A program made the translations under genes and the position numbers. From Chara braunii (taxonomy: Eukaryota > Streptophyta > Charophyceae > Charales > Characeae), in NCBI GenBank assembly GCA_003427395.1, contig BFEA01000168.1:719096-775936 (forward strand): a stretch of DNA of 56,841 nucleotides. The letters are read 5' to 3'. Below the pieces are notes generated by a model, which was given only the letters and a program-made list of their open reading frames with translations, was not told the DNA's origin and ran no database searches. Shown in pieces: positions 1 to 11,414 of this stretch. How positions within the stretch are numbered: the stretch's first letter is position 1; every line of letters starts with the position of its first letter.

Positions 1-44
1 AAAAAAAAAAAAAAGAAAAAAAAAAAAAAAAAAAGAAAAAAAAG

Positions 45-74
<30 letters not shown>
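1..74. repeat. Interrupted poly-A tract
   Basis: The window opens with about 74 bases of A broken only by a few single G residues, followed by a short GA-rich stretch. It could be the 3' tail of a retroposed sequence on the plus strand or a simple A-rich tract; nothing upstream is visible to decide. Confidence 0.8.
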
Positions 75-79
<5 letters not shown>

Positions 80-1254
80 AGAAGAAGAATAATAAGAGGA
101 ATCCCCTCCTTTCCTCTCACCTCCTTGATATCTTGGGATGGAGCACCAACCTTGATGAAGTATCTCCCTTCCTTGCCCAAGAATCACCTTGGCTACGACT
201 CTCTTCTTCCCCAAGCCCTTCTCTTCCTCCTCTCTCAACCTTTTCCAAGTTATGGCAAACTCCCTCCACTATGGCTATGGAGTCCTCCCCTCTAGGAGGG
301 CTAATCGGGACTCCCTATAGCCCCTCTCTCTTCCTTACAGCCTGAGGCTATGGCGGATCACCTCCCTAGACCAGCCTCACTACCACTAACCTCTGGAGCT
401 CCTCCCCTAAGCTCACAGTCTCCTCTAAACTCCCAAACTAGCATGGGTCCCCTCTCATCTCTCCAAGTGAGAAAGGTGCTCCTATGAGCTCACTTGGGCA
501 GCATGGGCACTCCTCATGCAAATGTGAGTGTGGCGGACTGAATCCTCAGCTTATGTAGGCTGAAACCAGTACTCCGGCCAGCCCATGGGCCTCCCCATGT
601 GCCTTGGGGTGAACCGAGATACCTCGAAGGCAAAATTCCACCACTAGGCCCTTCCGGAGGTACCCGGGCCTTATTTTGGCAAAGTACACGCAGCCCAAGT
701 GGTTGGTACCAACTCGGATTGCCTCTTGGCCTCCTTCAGCCTCTTTTTCATTTCCAAAATGCTGCCCCCTTCGGTCCTACTGCCCAAGGGGCAACCTTAC
801 TTGAGAGAAAAAGATCTAGTGGGCCTTTTTCTCGATTTTTTCAGTTTTTACCCCATTTTTAGTAGGCCGAGGTATTTTCCCATGCCTCGGTGCTGTTTCA
901 GCCTTGGATCTGGCTGAGATCCAAGGCCAACAATAATCCGAGCTACCCCCAAGTAGCCCTTGCTTCAGGTTTGAGCCCCTAAGCTCACTTTCTCAATTTT
1001 TGGTGCATCTGGCTCTCTTTTTGGGCCAAATGCACGTTTTTGTCTTTTTCCCTCGTTTGTTTCTTTCCATTTTGGGCTGCCAACTCATTCCGGAGCTAGC
1101 CGTTTTAAGCTGGCCTACAAAAAACGGCTAGTTCCTCTCCTCCATGAGATCTGAGATCAGATCTATGGCGCACAAAAAAAATAGTCACCCCCCTTGTACA
1201 TTTTCTTTTATTTTTCTCTTTTTAAGGGCCATATCTCTGCAATCCGGATTGCCC

Positions 1255-1850
1255 TCCTTCATTCTAGGAGGGATGAGGTCACAGTAGGGACCTGCCAGTC
1301 CCTACTCCGCAGGTCCCAATAGGCCGGCACATTCTCCTCCACCGTTTTCTCCCCTTTTGTCTCATTCTCCCCCCATTTTCTCTTTTTTTTTTTTTCTTTT
1401 CTTTTTTTTTTGATGTGACAAGTGTCAAATAGTTGTTGAGTCTTTTTCTAAGGCATAGATCCTCATCCATGGCCAGACTCAGACTCATTAATTGGTCGTT
1501 ATATCGCGGATTACAATAATGGCACCCCCATGCTCCTGGGGGTTCCATTTTGCCTCCGTTAGTCCCAATTTTGAGCCCTTTTTACTCCAATTTTCTTTAA
1601 GCAGCCTTTTTTCTACGTTGGGCCCCTTCGGGCTCTATTTTCTCATGCCTAATTAGTCTGAGATATCTCGGACTGCTGGGCTGCCCTCCTAACATCATTA
1701 TTTCGTCTTTTTTTTCTCTCATGACTCTCCCATTTTGTCCCACTAGTGCTTGCACTAGTGGTGCTAATATTTTCCACCGTCTAGATCTTTAATTTGGACG
1801 GTGCCGCTTGCTTGCATGTCCATTCCTTATGTTGGCTCATGGTTACCTCG
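1255..1850 (+). repeat. Imperfect ~1.45 kb tandem duplication, copy 1
   Basis: This stretch resembles 2705-3290 in order and content, with matching landmarks about 1,430-1,450 bases apart. The shared landmarks are a stem containing AGTAGGGAC (1283-1306), a T/C-rich run, a GTGTCAA motif, a TTACAATAATGG motif, and a pair of hairpins at 1741-1760 and 1777-1801. Identity is patchy and concentrated around the stems. The hairpins are discussed as a finding. Confidence 0.6.
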
Positions 1851-2195
1851 GAACAATTCAAGCCCCCGCCACTTTCCCCGTACTAGTTCCATTTTTTTGT
1901 GTCCCACCGGTAGTCCCGTCGGTGCATGTCCCGTTTTTCGACTATTATTATTTCGGCCCACTTGTCCCCGACAACATCCCGGATGATGTCTCGTTTTTAT
2001 TTTGGGACCTCCTTACCCTTGGTGGTTCCAATATCCCTTCCTCGGGTGCCACACGTGTTCCGATCATTCTTGGCCGCGAGATCTCATCTCACGGTTGTTG
2101 TTTACTGTCTTTACTTGCCCCATGCCGAAATCACTTTTTTCTAGCCCTTTGGGCTTGTCATGCCTCATTTTCCCCTTGGCCTAGGCATCCTTATG

Positions 2196-2517
2196 CAGTC
2201 CGTTATTTCTCGGACTGCAATTATGGTCATTTCCCTACTCCCACAACCCCACAACTTGCCCCATACGAAAAGACAACGAAGCGTTTAATTCCCAAGTGCA
2301 GTCGGGCTCAATATTGGCTCCGGATGCACCTAAAACATGTGTTTTCCCTTCCCCATGCAGCCCGTTGCAACTCGGACTGCAATAGGGGTCAATTCCCTAG
2401 CCCCAATGCCCCACAACTAGCCCTCCATTGAAAGAAAAGAAACGACCAACTTCCAAGTGCATCCGGGCCCAATTTTGGCTCCGGATGCACCTAAAACATG
2501 TGTTTCTTCTTCCCCGT
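2196..2517 (+). repeat. Two-copy tandem repeat, 161-bp period
   Basis: Two consecutive units share a CTCGGACTGCAAT motif followed about 100 bases later by GGCTCCGGATGCACCTAAAA. The second motif starts at 2316 and again at 2477, giving a period of 161 bases. It lies inside the duplicated non-coding block. Confidence 0.75.
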
Positions 2518-2704
2518 GTAATCCGTTGTATTTTGGTTGCATGGGCCTTGATTTTTCATGATTTTCTCTGCAAAATCAAGAGAAAATCAATGCCCTTTGC
2601 AACCGCCATATTCCAGAATGTATCTCGTCACGGATGCATCTCCCTAAGTGGCCGTTTTTTACCGTTAAGACCTTTTTCTCTTTTCTTTTCTTTTCTTTTT
2701 TCTT

Positions 2705-3290
2705 TTCTTTTCTTTTTCCTCTTTTCTTGGACAGTAGGGACCTGCTAGTCCTTACTTGTGGCAGTCCCTACTGACGGCCAACTCCCTCACTCCCTCTCGC
2801 TCTTTTTGTCTTATTCGCCCACATTTTTTTTTTCTTTTCTTTTTGTTTCTACCATGCCGAGTGTCAAGTGGCCGTTAAGGCCCTTTCTCTTAGCTTTGGC
2901 CCTCCCTATCCCCATGGTGCAGTCTGTTAAATCTTGGACTGCAATAATGGGCCCCCCATGCCCATGAGAGCTTCCTTTTTCCTTTATTTCTTTCCCACAA
3001 GTAACCCTTCCTACTACGATTTTCTCCTAGAGGTCTATTTTTCACATGGAGTCTCTTTTGACTCCATTTTCTTTAGGGAGGCTGATCCGAGATTTTTCGG
3101 ATTGCTCCCATGCTTCCCACTTCATATCTCCTTACTTTTTGCTTTTCCTTTTGGCCTTCCCGTTTGCTACCGCTAGTGCTTGCACTGGCGATGCTAATAT
3201 TTTTGGCCGTCAAGATCTCGATCTTGACGGTGTATCTTGTCTTAATTGTTTTTCCCTCATGCCGCTCCGTCGTTTCTCTTGGGACCTTCA
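2705..3290 (+). repeat. Imperfect ~1.45 kb tandem duplication, copy 2
   Basis: This is the partner of 1255-1850. It carries the same landmarks: a stem at 2733-2756, a GTGTCAA motif, a TGCAATAATGG motif, and paired hairpins at 3171-3190 and 3207-3230. Several base differences from copy 1 preserve pairing in the stems. Confidence 0.6.
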
Positions 3291-3317
3291 TATGTCCATG
3301 CTACTAGTCTCGTCGGT

Positions 3318-3396
3318 GGTCCCCGACACTTTGTCCCGCCGATGGTCCCCGACACTTTGTCCCGCCGACGGTCCCCGACACTTTGTCCCACCGATG
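3318..3396 (+). repeat. 26-bp minisatellite, three units
   Basis: The unit GGTCCCCGACACTTTGTCCC plus six bases recurs with starts at 3318, 3344 and 3370. The period of 26 is not a multiple of three, so it is unlikely to encode a peptide repeat. Confidence 0.85.
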
Positions 3397-3830
3397 CTCC
3401 TTGCCATATTTTGTTCCGAATACCCTTATTTTTACTTAGTCTCGCATGGCTCCTGGTGCCTTTCCTCAAGGTGTCCCACGTTCTTTGGCCGTCTACCGCC
3501 CTATGGTGGCCTCTCTCCCTTGCTTTTTCTTGGGCCTTGCGTGCGCTAGTATCTCCGGCCGCGGGGCCTCCAATCCGAGGCTCCCGTTAATTGTCGTAGG
3601 TGACCCTCATGTTGGGCCCTAATTTTCTAGCCTCCCACGGCCACCGGGGCCGTCCACCTCTCGGCTCCCTCATTCTTTTATCGCTGTCGTGCCGTGTTCG
3701 CAGGGTCAATAGCCCCTTGGCCTTAGTCTTGCTGAATTCTAAAGGCCCTATTGGCCTCATGCTATGTTCTATGCGCTGTCGGTGCGAATACCCTTACAAG
3801 GGTGTCCGCCCTGGTTTTTGCAAGTGACAG

Positions 3831-5329
3831 AAATTAAGTCTGGATTAAAAGTTTAAGTATACCGCGCGAGGCGCGACTGCGTCTGTGGTCACGGATGACT
3901 GGATGGTTGACTAGGATAAAGAGTGTGTGGGCACGCGGATTTGAGGGGCGCGTGATCTTTTTAATTGTGGATGGTTGAAGGGTCGACGTAATCGCCGGCC
4001 AAAACTTTTTCTGATAAGTTAGGATTAAATAGATTTTGTCTCCTGATTGGTGTGTTTATTTGTGACTTGTGCATACGTGCGGAGGACGACATCGACGGCA
4101 CCATAATTTTTGGAGTCGTTCGGTAAATCCGCGCGTCGCGGAGTATTTGCTTAGATGTCCAATAAAACGAGACCGAGTCTTGGGCCTAGCACTAGTGGTT
4201 ATGGCGTCAAACTTTCATCAAAGAGATTTAGGGATCAAGACCAAGCGGCGACAACGCGGGTTGAGGGTCCGGCGGGCTATCCCTCTTGGTTTTGCCGGCG
4301 GCAGCATTAGAGCAGTACCGGAGGCTCAATTTCCTCATTCATCATGTTCTGGCGGTTAAACGTTTTTAGATATTTATTATTTTATTGTTTTATTATGATT
4401 ATTTGCTCCAGTGCTCCTCGACTCAGGCGCGACGCGGGAGTTGACGGTCGTCACGACGGTCAAGGACCTTGAGCGCGCGTCTCCTTTTTCGTTGACCCAT
4501 GGGTTCCTTGTGTATTCGGGATACTCGTGAAAGGACCTTGGTCCCACCATCTTAAGGTGCGGGCCGAGGAAGTCAACGTGCATGCAAGCCGGTGGGTGGT
4601 TTGCCCATGAAGCGGAAGAAACCTGAAAGGCGGAAGCCGCTACAAGTGCACCGTCGGCCAGCCGCGATCTGCCGTGAGATTTTGAGAATGGGTGTGCCGT
4701 CAGGGCCCGTAAGATGGCGGCCCGTACGCGGGCGTAGTGGCTTGAAAGCAGTCCGGGGGCACTGTTGGCAGACCGCGGCGGCGTCACGGTAAGCTGCGGA
4801 TCGCAGGGAGGCCTCTCCACTTGGGTCCTGAGGGTTTCATTTAAGTTTTTGCTACTATCACCAAGATCCGCGTTTGGGCCCGCTTTATCGGGGTTCAAGC
4901 TGTGGGCTTCGCCGCGGGCCACGGAATGTCTGTGGAGCGGCACTACAAAAGGGCCTGTCGAGTGGCGTAGCAAAAGGGCTAGGAGTGTCTGTGGGGCAAC
5001 GCAATGGGAGCCAAGGAGAAGCGCCGTGAACGATTCCGCCAATTGGTAAGTCGTTCCTAGTTCTACACGACACTAAGGCCGAGCACTGCAGCAGGCGGAT
5101 CGGAGGAGGGGATCGAGCAGCAGGCGTAGCACTAGCCTTTGGGGCGAAACGTTGGTCGGAGGAGCAAAGCCAGGCCGAGCAAGCGACGGGGAGGTGGTAG
5201 CGTCGGACTGAGACCCGACGGGCGCTAATGCAGCGAGGTGAAGTAGAGGGGCGACGGACGCCAGGGAAGGGGGCGAATCTAACCCCGGAACAGCGCTAGA
5301 TACAGTCGAAGAGGGAAATGGCGGGGAGT
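3831..5329. other. No recognisable gene; GC-richer transition
   Basis: Base composition changes near 3.85 kb from C/T-rich to GC-richer sequence with many CG dinucleotides. Several open frames of 60-220 codons exist on both strands, but they overlap one another and none shows a known motif or convincing composition. I saw no repeat linking this stretch to the rest of the window. Confidence 0.5.
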
Positions 5330-6030
5330 GAGGGGAGAAGAAGACGACAGGTGCATAACTCGTTCCATTCCCAACGGAATCGGATGGGGAAAAATGTTGT
5401 CCTGATGTTTTAGACTAAGGCGACCTCGTTTTTTTAGCTTATGTTAGAAGGAAAGTTAGTAGGAATAGAGGTTAGTAGGAAGAAGGCTGCACAGAGGATG
5501 GAGATGGTGGAGATGGTATAGGAAGAAAAGTAGATGCCATGCTCGGTTCTTATCAGAAACGAGCGGAGAAGGTGATGAATTGGGGTTTTCGGGGCCGGCG
5601 ACCCTGAGTATGAAGTCTGGATTAGTGAAGAGTCAGTAGAAAGTGAGGTAGAAGAGAGAAGTTAGTGCGTGGAGGCTATGGCAGAAGGAAGAAGGAAGAG
5701 GGGAAGAAAGGCGTAACGCATCCATTTGTGAATGGATTTGGGCAGGGAAAGAGGCGATCCCGACGTTTTGGCCCCGGGCGAATTGAATAGGATGGTTAGA
5801 TGAGGAAGAGAGTTAGTGAATCGTCAGTTAGTAAGAAAAACTCGTGCGCGAAGCTATGGTGGAAGGGGAATACCGGGGGGGTAGAAAGCGAGATATCGCT
5901 CGGTTCTAGACGAAATCGAGCGGGAAAGGATTCGGGGTAGGGGTTTTAACCCTGGGCGAACACAAATACGAAGTTAGATTGCGTAGAGAATTAGTATAGG
6001 AAGAGGTTAAGAGATAAAAGCTTGCGCAGG
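5330..6030 (+). repeat. Degenerate ~180-bp tandem array, four units, each with a hairpin
   Basis: Four diverged units begin near 5358, 5540, 5717 and 5897. Each opens with a short inverted repeat of different sequence and is followed by a G-rich segment with a GTTTT core and, in most units, a GGGCGA or GGCGAC motif, then purine-rich sequence with repeated GTTAGT words. Spacing between equivalent points is about 178-184 bases. No open frame spans the array. Confidence 0.55.
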
Positions 6031-6929
6031 AGGGGAGGTTTCAAAAAGGCTATGTATCTTTCCGTGTTCTGGCGGAAGATTCATTCAATTTTTGTCTAAT
6101 CCGTGGTAGTATCGTGAAGCCAACTAAAAGGTTGGAGGCTTACCCGTGGGTCGAGGAGCCGCTCCCCCTATTGGCTTTGACAGCGTGAGGCGAACTGCTG
6201 GTCGGATACTAACCTTGGTCGACCGGTGCTTTTGGGCTGCATCCATCCGGGACTGCGACTGCATTGATGGGCCCCACGTTGAGTACAGACCGCCGAGCGG
6301 GAAGAAAGGTGAGGACATGGGGGCGGGCCCTAGTACCCCGACTTGGATGAACAATGATCGCCTGAGTCATTCCGCCATCTGGAAGGGACAACCTGCCGAG
6401 TAAGCTGGTGATGCGGAGGGAGCCGGAGGGGTCGTGCTACGTGCCAGACTGCGTGGGAAGGTGGTATAGGAATGCTATAGCATGCTAAGCTCACGTAGCA
6501 AAGGGCTTGCGTACTCAGCGTCTGCATGCTTGTTGATTTCGGCCTGTGAGGCGGACACTGTAGTTGGTGTGGTGACCACAGACTGTGCCTTCTGTGTGTA
6601 TGGATGTACGACTGTTGGGGGACGAGGCTGCGAATGTTGTACCCGTACGGCGGACTGCGTGTGGATGACTTGCCACTCCAGTGGGCCTGCTTGTACTTGA
6701 CTACTGCATACGGTAGTTGTGTGCGCCATACCCTACTAAGCCCCTACTGCCCTTGCTGGCTCTGTGATTAAAGCTTGAGGGGGGGCGGCGGGGCAGCTAC
6801 GTAGGCAGATCAGGCCGTCGACTAGTATACTGCACCTCTACCATACGAGATGACTAGAATAGTGCCACAGGCTTGTGAGCTATTTAGGTCAATTCCTGCA
6901 TTTTTCTAGGATCTTTTATTATACTTGGT
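6031..6929. other. No recognisable gene
   Basis: This interval holds short overlapping open frames on both strands and nothing I can assign to a family. There is a short run of G at 6780-6791. Confidence 0.4.
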
Positions 6930-7460
6930 CTTGTATAAATCTTGGTAAGCCACTTTCTCTATGGAAAGCACTGCCGAAATTTCCACAAAACCAAGGAGTT
7001 AGTCAGATTTTGTCTTTTCAAAGTTCAGTTTGTCTGAATTTTATATATGACTTAGTAAAAATCTGGAGAGTCTCGTTTTCTAAAGGAATGGGAGTTAGAT
7101 AAAGTTGGACCTTGAGAAATCAAAGTCATCTTTAGATCCTGAACCTGGCTTTGTATAAATTCTAGTAAGCTACTTTCTCTACGGGAAGTGCTGCCAAAAT
7201 TTCTGCAAATCCAAGGAGTTAGTCAAATTTTGACTTTTCAAAGTTCAACTTGTCTAATAGTTCATATATGACTTAGTAAAAATCTGGAAAGTCTCATTTT
7301 CTAAAAGGAGTGCTGCCCAAATTTCTGCTAAATTCAAGGAGTTAGACAAAAATTGACTTTGAAAAATTGAAGGCTATTTCTGTTTTCATCTTCAGGCTGA
7401 TGTAATTTCGGAAAAGGCACTTTTCCTACGGGAAGTGCTGCCGAAATTTTCCTAGCTTAA
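6930..7460 (+). repeat. Nested tandem repeat, ~123-bp unit and longer combined unit
   Basis: The core GTGCTGCCGAAATTT, with variants, recurs near 6970, 7188, 7310 and 7433. It is followed each time by variants of CCAAGGAGTTAGTCA or GGAGTTAGACAA. The intervals are about 218, 122 and 123 bases. The longer first interval contains an extra segment with ATATATGACTTAGTAAAAAT that also recurs in the second unit. The sequence is AT-rich and non-coding. Confidence 0.75.
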
Positions 7461-7864
7461 AGGAGATAAATTATATTTTGACAGGTGGCGATTCTGGCGA
7501 TCCACCCTGAATAGGGGAAATTCTGCCGATAGTCCGATAGTCTACCTTTTGCTTAGGCACTTGCGTAGAGGTAGACTAAGGCGTAGTTAATTAGGGAGAT
7601 CGTGGTACGGAGATTGGTCTCCATGGACTTATAGGTTTAGCACGGGGTTTGGCCTGTCTTGTGTTACAGGTCTTCTTGATTGTTTGATTAAGGATTGAGA
7701 CTAGTTTCAGCTTGATCCTATAAGGCTCACCTTCTGTTATCACTGATAACAGGTCGTTTGCCGATTCGTCGGTCTACCTCTCAACTCCAACTCACCCTCA
7801 ATACTCAACCTAAAAGGCTTTAGCCCTGGTGACTTTTATTGTTTTGTTAAGGTTTCACCCGAAC

Positions 7865-9245
7865 TTTTATTGAATGGCCATTTAACAAAGGTATTGAGTA
7901 TTTAATTATGGTTCGATGGACAAGAGATTGGGGCTTGCATGCCTAAAGCGAGGGGTATGAATGCAGAGGTTGGTTGGGGTTGACTCCGTGTAGTGCGTGG
8001 ACTTTGTTTGACTCTTTGATGTGATTGCAGGTATGTTCTTTGGTTCGGATTTTGGAATTGACTGCCCGCGATCACACATATGGTTGTGAGGGGCCCCACT
8101 GTGATTGTGAGAAGTGATCGTCATTTACTTATCCCCCTAATACATATATATATAGGTATATATATGTCCCTGTGGTGGGGGTTTGCGTGGCCTGAGGGGC
8201 CCGCATATTAAGGATCAAATAGGGGTTGAGGCTGAAAAAAGGGGGGGGAAAACCCGCGTATTATGCCCCTGTGGTCGGACGTTGGTCCTGGGCTCGGATT
8301 CAAGGTCCTTGTCCAGGACATCCCAAGCCCTAGACCCTACAGGGAAGCAATCTGCCCCTGTGCAGAGCCTATTTGCCTTACCTACCTAGACGCTCAGGCC
8401 AAGGGCCGGAGGTCCCGAGGCGACTGCACGGCTATTCCTTCAACCGTGCAATATCGTGAGGGATTAGACCACCACGATACTTCGGGTCTGACACTTGAGT
8501 GTCATAAGCGGTACTCGGATCCACGAGGGACCGCTTGATTATGGGCACTACATAGTACGCCATCATCACGACTGCTTGCGTACGCCTACATTGCGAGTCG
8601 ATATGAGTAGGCCCTGCGTCCGCGCGGTTTTATAATAAGTCTCGCGCGAGACGCCTATCTGATTTCCACGTAGGAAAGTTATGGGATGGCTACCGAGGGA
8701 CTAAGAGCGTTGTCGCGTTGTTAGTTTTGTGTCGTCTCGTGTGTGTATGCATGCTTTTGTGTTCACGTTCGTACAGCAGTGTATGCGTGGTGAGTGGGAT
8801 GAGTCCTAGTCGACCGACGACAAGTCGCGCTTGGGACTTCAGCCCCCCCAAGATGCCGGTTCGCGTGCGGGTCCGATAGGGACGTTCTACCGTGCATACC
8901 CCCTATGCTACAACGAACGAGAAACGCCCTCGGCTGGTCCACCTCTGCGATTGCAGCTGATTAGCTTTCATACTGTGGACTGGTAGCTCGGCGAGGATAC
9001 GCCCACCGAAGGAAGGTGACAACTCCCGTAAGGTGGAGGTAAGTCATGCCTCGCGTAGGCCCTATCCTGTTGTAGGGGCTCGCGGGAGGTATGGCTGACG
9101 CACTCGGCCGGAGCGGCTTGCGGAAACTCCATGTATATTCACGACGAAGGATTAGAGTCCAACTCCTGCGTGACGCGGCCGGGAGGTTCCCGCGCTGCCC
9201 CGTGCGGTGCCGGACTGAAGCGCTCGACAATGCCCATGTCCTCAC
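7865..9245 (+). repeat. ~1.38 kb repeat, left copy of an inverted pair
   Basis: Read on the plus strand, this sequence aligns along its length with the reverse complement of 18405-19690. Shared landmarks, in order, are TTGAATGGCCATTTAA at the outer end, a GTGATTGCAGGTATGTT word, GACACTTGAGTGTCA, a TACGCCATCAT word, GTCCTAGTCGACCGACG, CTCGGCTGG and a GACGCGGCCGGGAGG word at the inner end. By eye identity is around 70 percent with small indels. It carries an 11-bp-arm AT hairpin at 8142-8167. I could not identify the family; it may be an LTR or the terminus of a large element. Confidence 0.75.
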
Positions 9246-10853
9246 GCTAACTTGTTTGCCGTCGTCGATTCTTTTCCCCTGCGGTTCTCAACCCAGGGCA
9301 TCACTCCCCCTTGCAGCCTAGTCCTTTGTCTTTTCTCCCTCTTGCCTCCTTACTGCGCATTTCTCTGTCGTGCACAATTTGGCTATATACAGACTCTCGA
9401 GTGGCGGGATGTTATTCGGGACCCATCGGTCCCGACAGCGGCCACACCTTATCAGGATTTACCCCTTTGGTGAGACGTGGGCCCGCTGCCAAGTTACGCC
9501 GGTCAGCAACCAACACTAAGGGGTTGCGCCCTAGTGATGCTAAACTTCACCGTTATCTTGGTCTTTCCTGCAAATGCCCTAAGATTAGCACGAGTGGCTG
9601 GACGATGTGTCGCAACAATACAGACCTATTGCAGGACTACGCAAGGGTCTGTCACACATAAAAGGCTTTTACCAGCCCTCTGTGAGACTACACAGAGAGC
9701 ACGACATCCTCTCCACTTTCACAAAACAGAATCACCGCCAGATTCACAAGGTCGTGACCTCCCAACTCGATCAGAGTAAGAAAGTCACACATCTCAATAA
9801 CATCTCCCAAATAAATCACTCTTGCAACCTCTCGAAAACTCCACCAATAGCCAAAAAAAAAAAAACGTGGTCCTTCTCGTCAGTCTTTATCATTCAAAAT
9901 CAGCTTTCCATGCCATTAAATCTGTTAACCACCTTTCACACGAAGGAGGTCGCTCAATAGGTCTCTCAGTCATCCCTTCTCTCTCTAGGATGAACTCTCA
10001 CGCGACCTATTATTAAAACATCTTCCCTCGCTGAAGATGAGTCTCCAAATAACCAAAAGACTACCTTCCCACTCGAAGGTGTCCCAACCATAAAACAACT
10101 CAAACTGAGAGACCAACTTCTGGGTCCTCATGACAACTCAACAATAAACATTCGGCATGGAGCCTCAAAAACTCATAAAACCCTTAGGATTCTCTTTTCA
10201 CAAAACAAACCGCACCCCCTCTCCTTATACCCAGCCCTATCATCCGCCCGTTGACAGATCACACGAATATACCGAAGAGTAGGCAATTCACATTCATTCA
10301 TATTCACAAAATACACATCACAGAAGATGTTCCTCATACACCTCTCACACAAAACCATCATACATCAGGATAAATCCACGCATGTGAGAGCGATTGTGAT
10401 CGTCATATACAATAGATAACCCCAAATAAAGTCTCAACTCAAAGTACACTCAAGGATGAGATATCTCATCCAAAAATACAAGTAATGTCTCAACTCGTGA
10501 CTCACTCGGACTATGTAGAACTACTCTCAATATGGTACAAACGTAGCCATCTTACCAAAAAAATGCACTCAAAGTTAGAACCGTTGTCGACTCTCGGAGT
10601 CAGAAGAGAAGTAGTCCTACTATACACTTATTATTCTCCAAACCCTGATCCCCATATCACTAAAGAAAACCTCCATGGCGATCGTACGTTGTAATCCCCT
10701 ATTTGTACAACTAGCAGCGTAGGTACCCAAGATCCTAAAAAGACAAAGACAAAACAAAAGTAAAAATTAAGTATCTGACCCTAAAATACACACACTCAAC
10801 TCAACCTCATAGTGCCACAATGACTATCACTACATAGGCGCAAAAGTTCCTAC
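9246..10853. other. Region downstream of the minus-strand gag; no gene seen
   Basis: This is AT-rich sequence lying on the 3' side of the minus-strand gag-like ORFs. It has no long open frame with a recognisable motif. If the minus-strand element kept a 3' untranslated region or LTR it would lie here, but no direct repeat with the other flank (17.56-18.40 kb) was visible. Confidence 0.4.
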
Positions 10854-11280
10854 TCACTCATCTCCTCCTAGTTTTGCCTGTACAACTGAGCCCTGCCCCC
10901 ATCGACAAGATCGCTCCACTACTCTACCCTGTCTATCGTACATCTTCCCATCTCCCTCTGTGACTTTTCCCGCTGCCTTATCCTTGAGGAACTTTGGGCA
11001 CTGCAGAGCTCGATGTTCCCCTCTCGTGCAAAAAGAATCAGTTTGGGTCATACGACTTCCTTGGCCTCATCTGCTTCCTCTGAGACTCTGGTGACGAAGG
11101 CGCCTCACTGGCTTCTTTGGCCACCTCATGACTCTGGGGTATATCCATAGGCTCCTCCGATCTCATCTCCACCCCCTGGGTGCTCGGCTCTATCCGCATC
11201 CCAACTCCCTCAGGCATGTACTCAGGAGTATCTAACCTTTGTAGCCTACCCTCGAAAACACCCTCCATCGCAACCACCAT
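10854..11280 (-). pseudogene. Gag-like C-terminus with degenerate zinc knuckle
   Basis: Two overlapping minus-strand frames (11280-11038 and 11051-10854) together look like the end of a gag-like polypeptide. The first is acidic and proline-rich. The second contains FCTRGEHRALQCP, which resembles a CCHC knuckle that has lost one cysteine, followed by a basic tail. The frame changes between the two parts, so the ORF is broken. It follows the coiled-coil middle region in the same orientation. Assignment rests on order and the knuckle-like motif. Confidence 0.55.
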
Positions 11281-11414
11281 CTCCCCTCACGAGGCTCCTC
11301 CACTCTCTGCTCAGGCATAAGCATACTTGCCCCTTCCTGCATAGTGCTGACTGCCTCGAGGAGCACGTCGATCGACCCCTCATCTGATCCAGGCGCAGGC
11401 TCACTTGCAGTTGT

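Larger units (their letters stand above)
75..3830. other. Pyrimidine-rich non-coding block with many hairpins
   Basis: No coding region is supported here; the open frames are short and have no recognisable motif. The plus strand is rich in C and T, with long T/C runs near 1381-1412 and 2680-2720. Perfect dyads include 901-927 (11-bp arms, 5-base loop) and arms 1096-1106 with 1121-1131. A large part of the block is an imperfect tandem duplication annotated separately. It may be the untranslated or terminal part of a large mobile element, but no terminus or target duplication was found. Confidence 0.6.

Noticed and set aside
1808-2431. A 207-codon plus-strand open frame
   Set aside because: It crosses a tandem repeat and a palindrome, and its Phe/Pro/Ser/Cys composition reflects C/T-rich DNA.
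4377-5042. A 221-codon open frame on the minus strand
   Set aside because: It overlaps other long frames in GC-rich DNA, has low-complexity composition and no known motif.
5004-5047. ATG followed by 13 basic-rich codons and a GTAAGT donor, a possible first coding exon
   Set aside because: Short, with no identifiable downstream exon or homologue; such motifs are common by chance in this much sequence.
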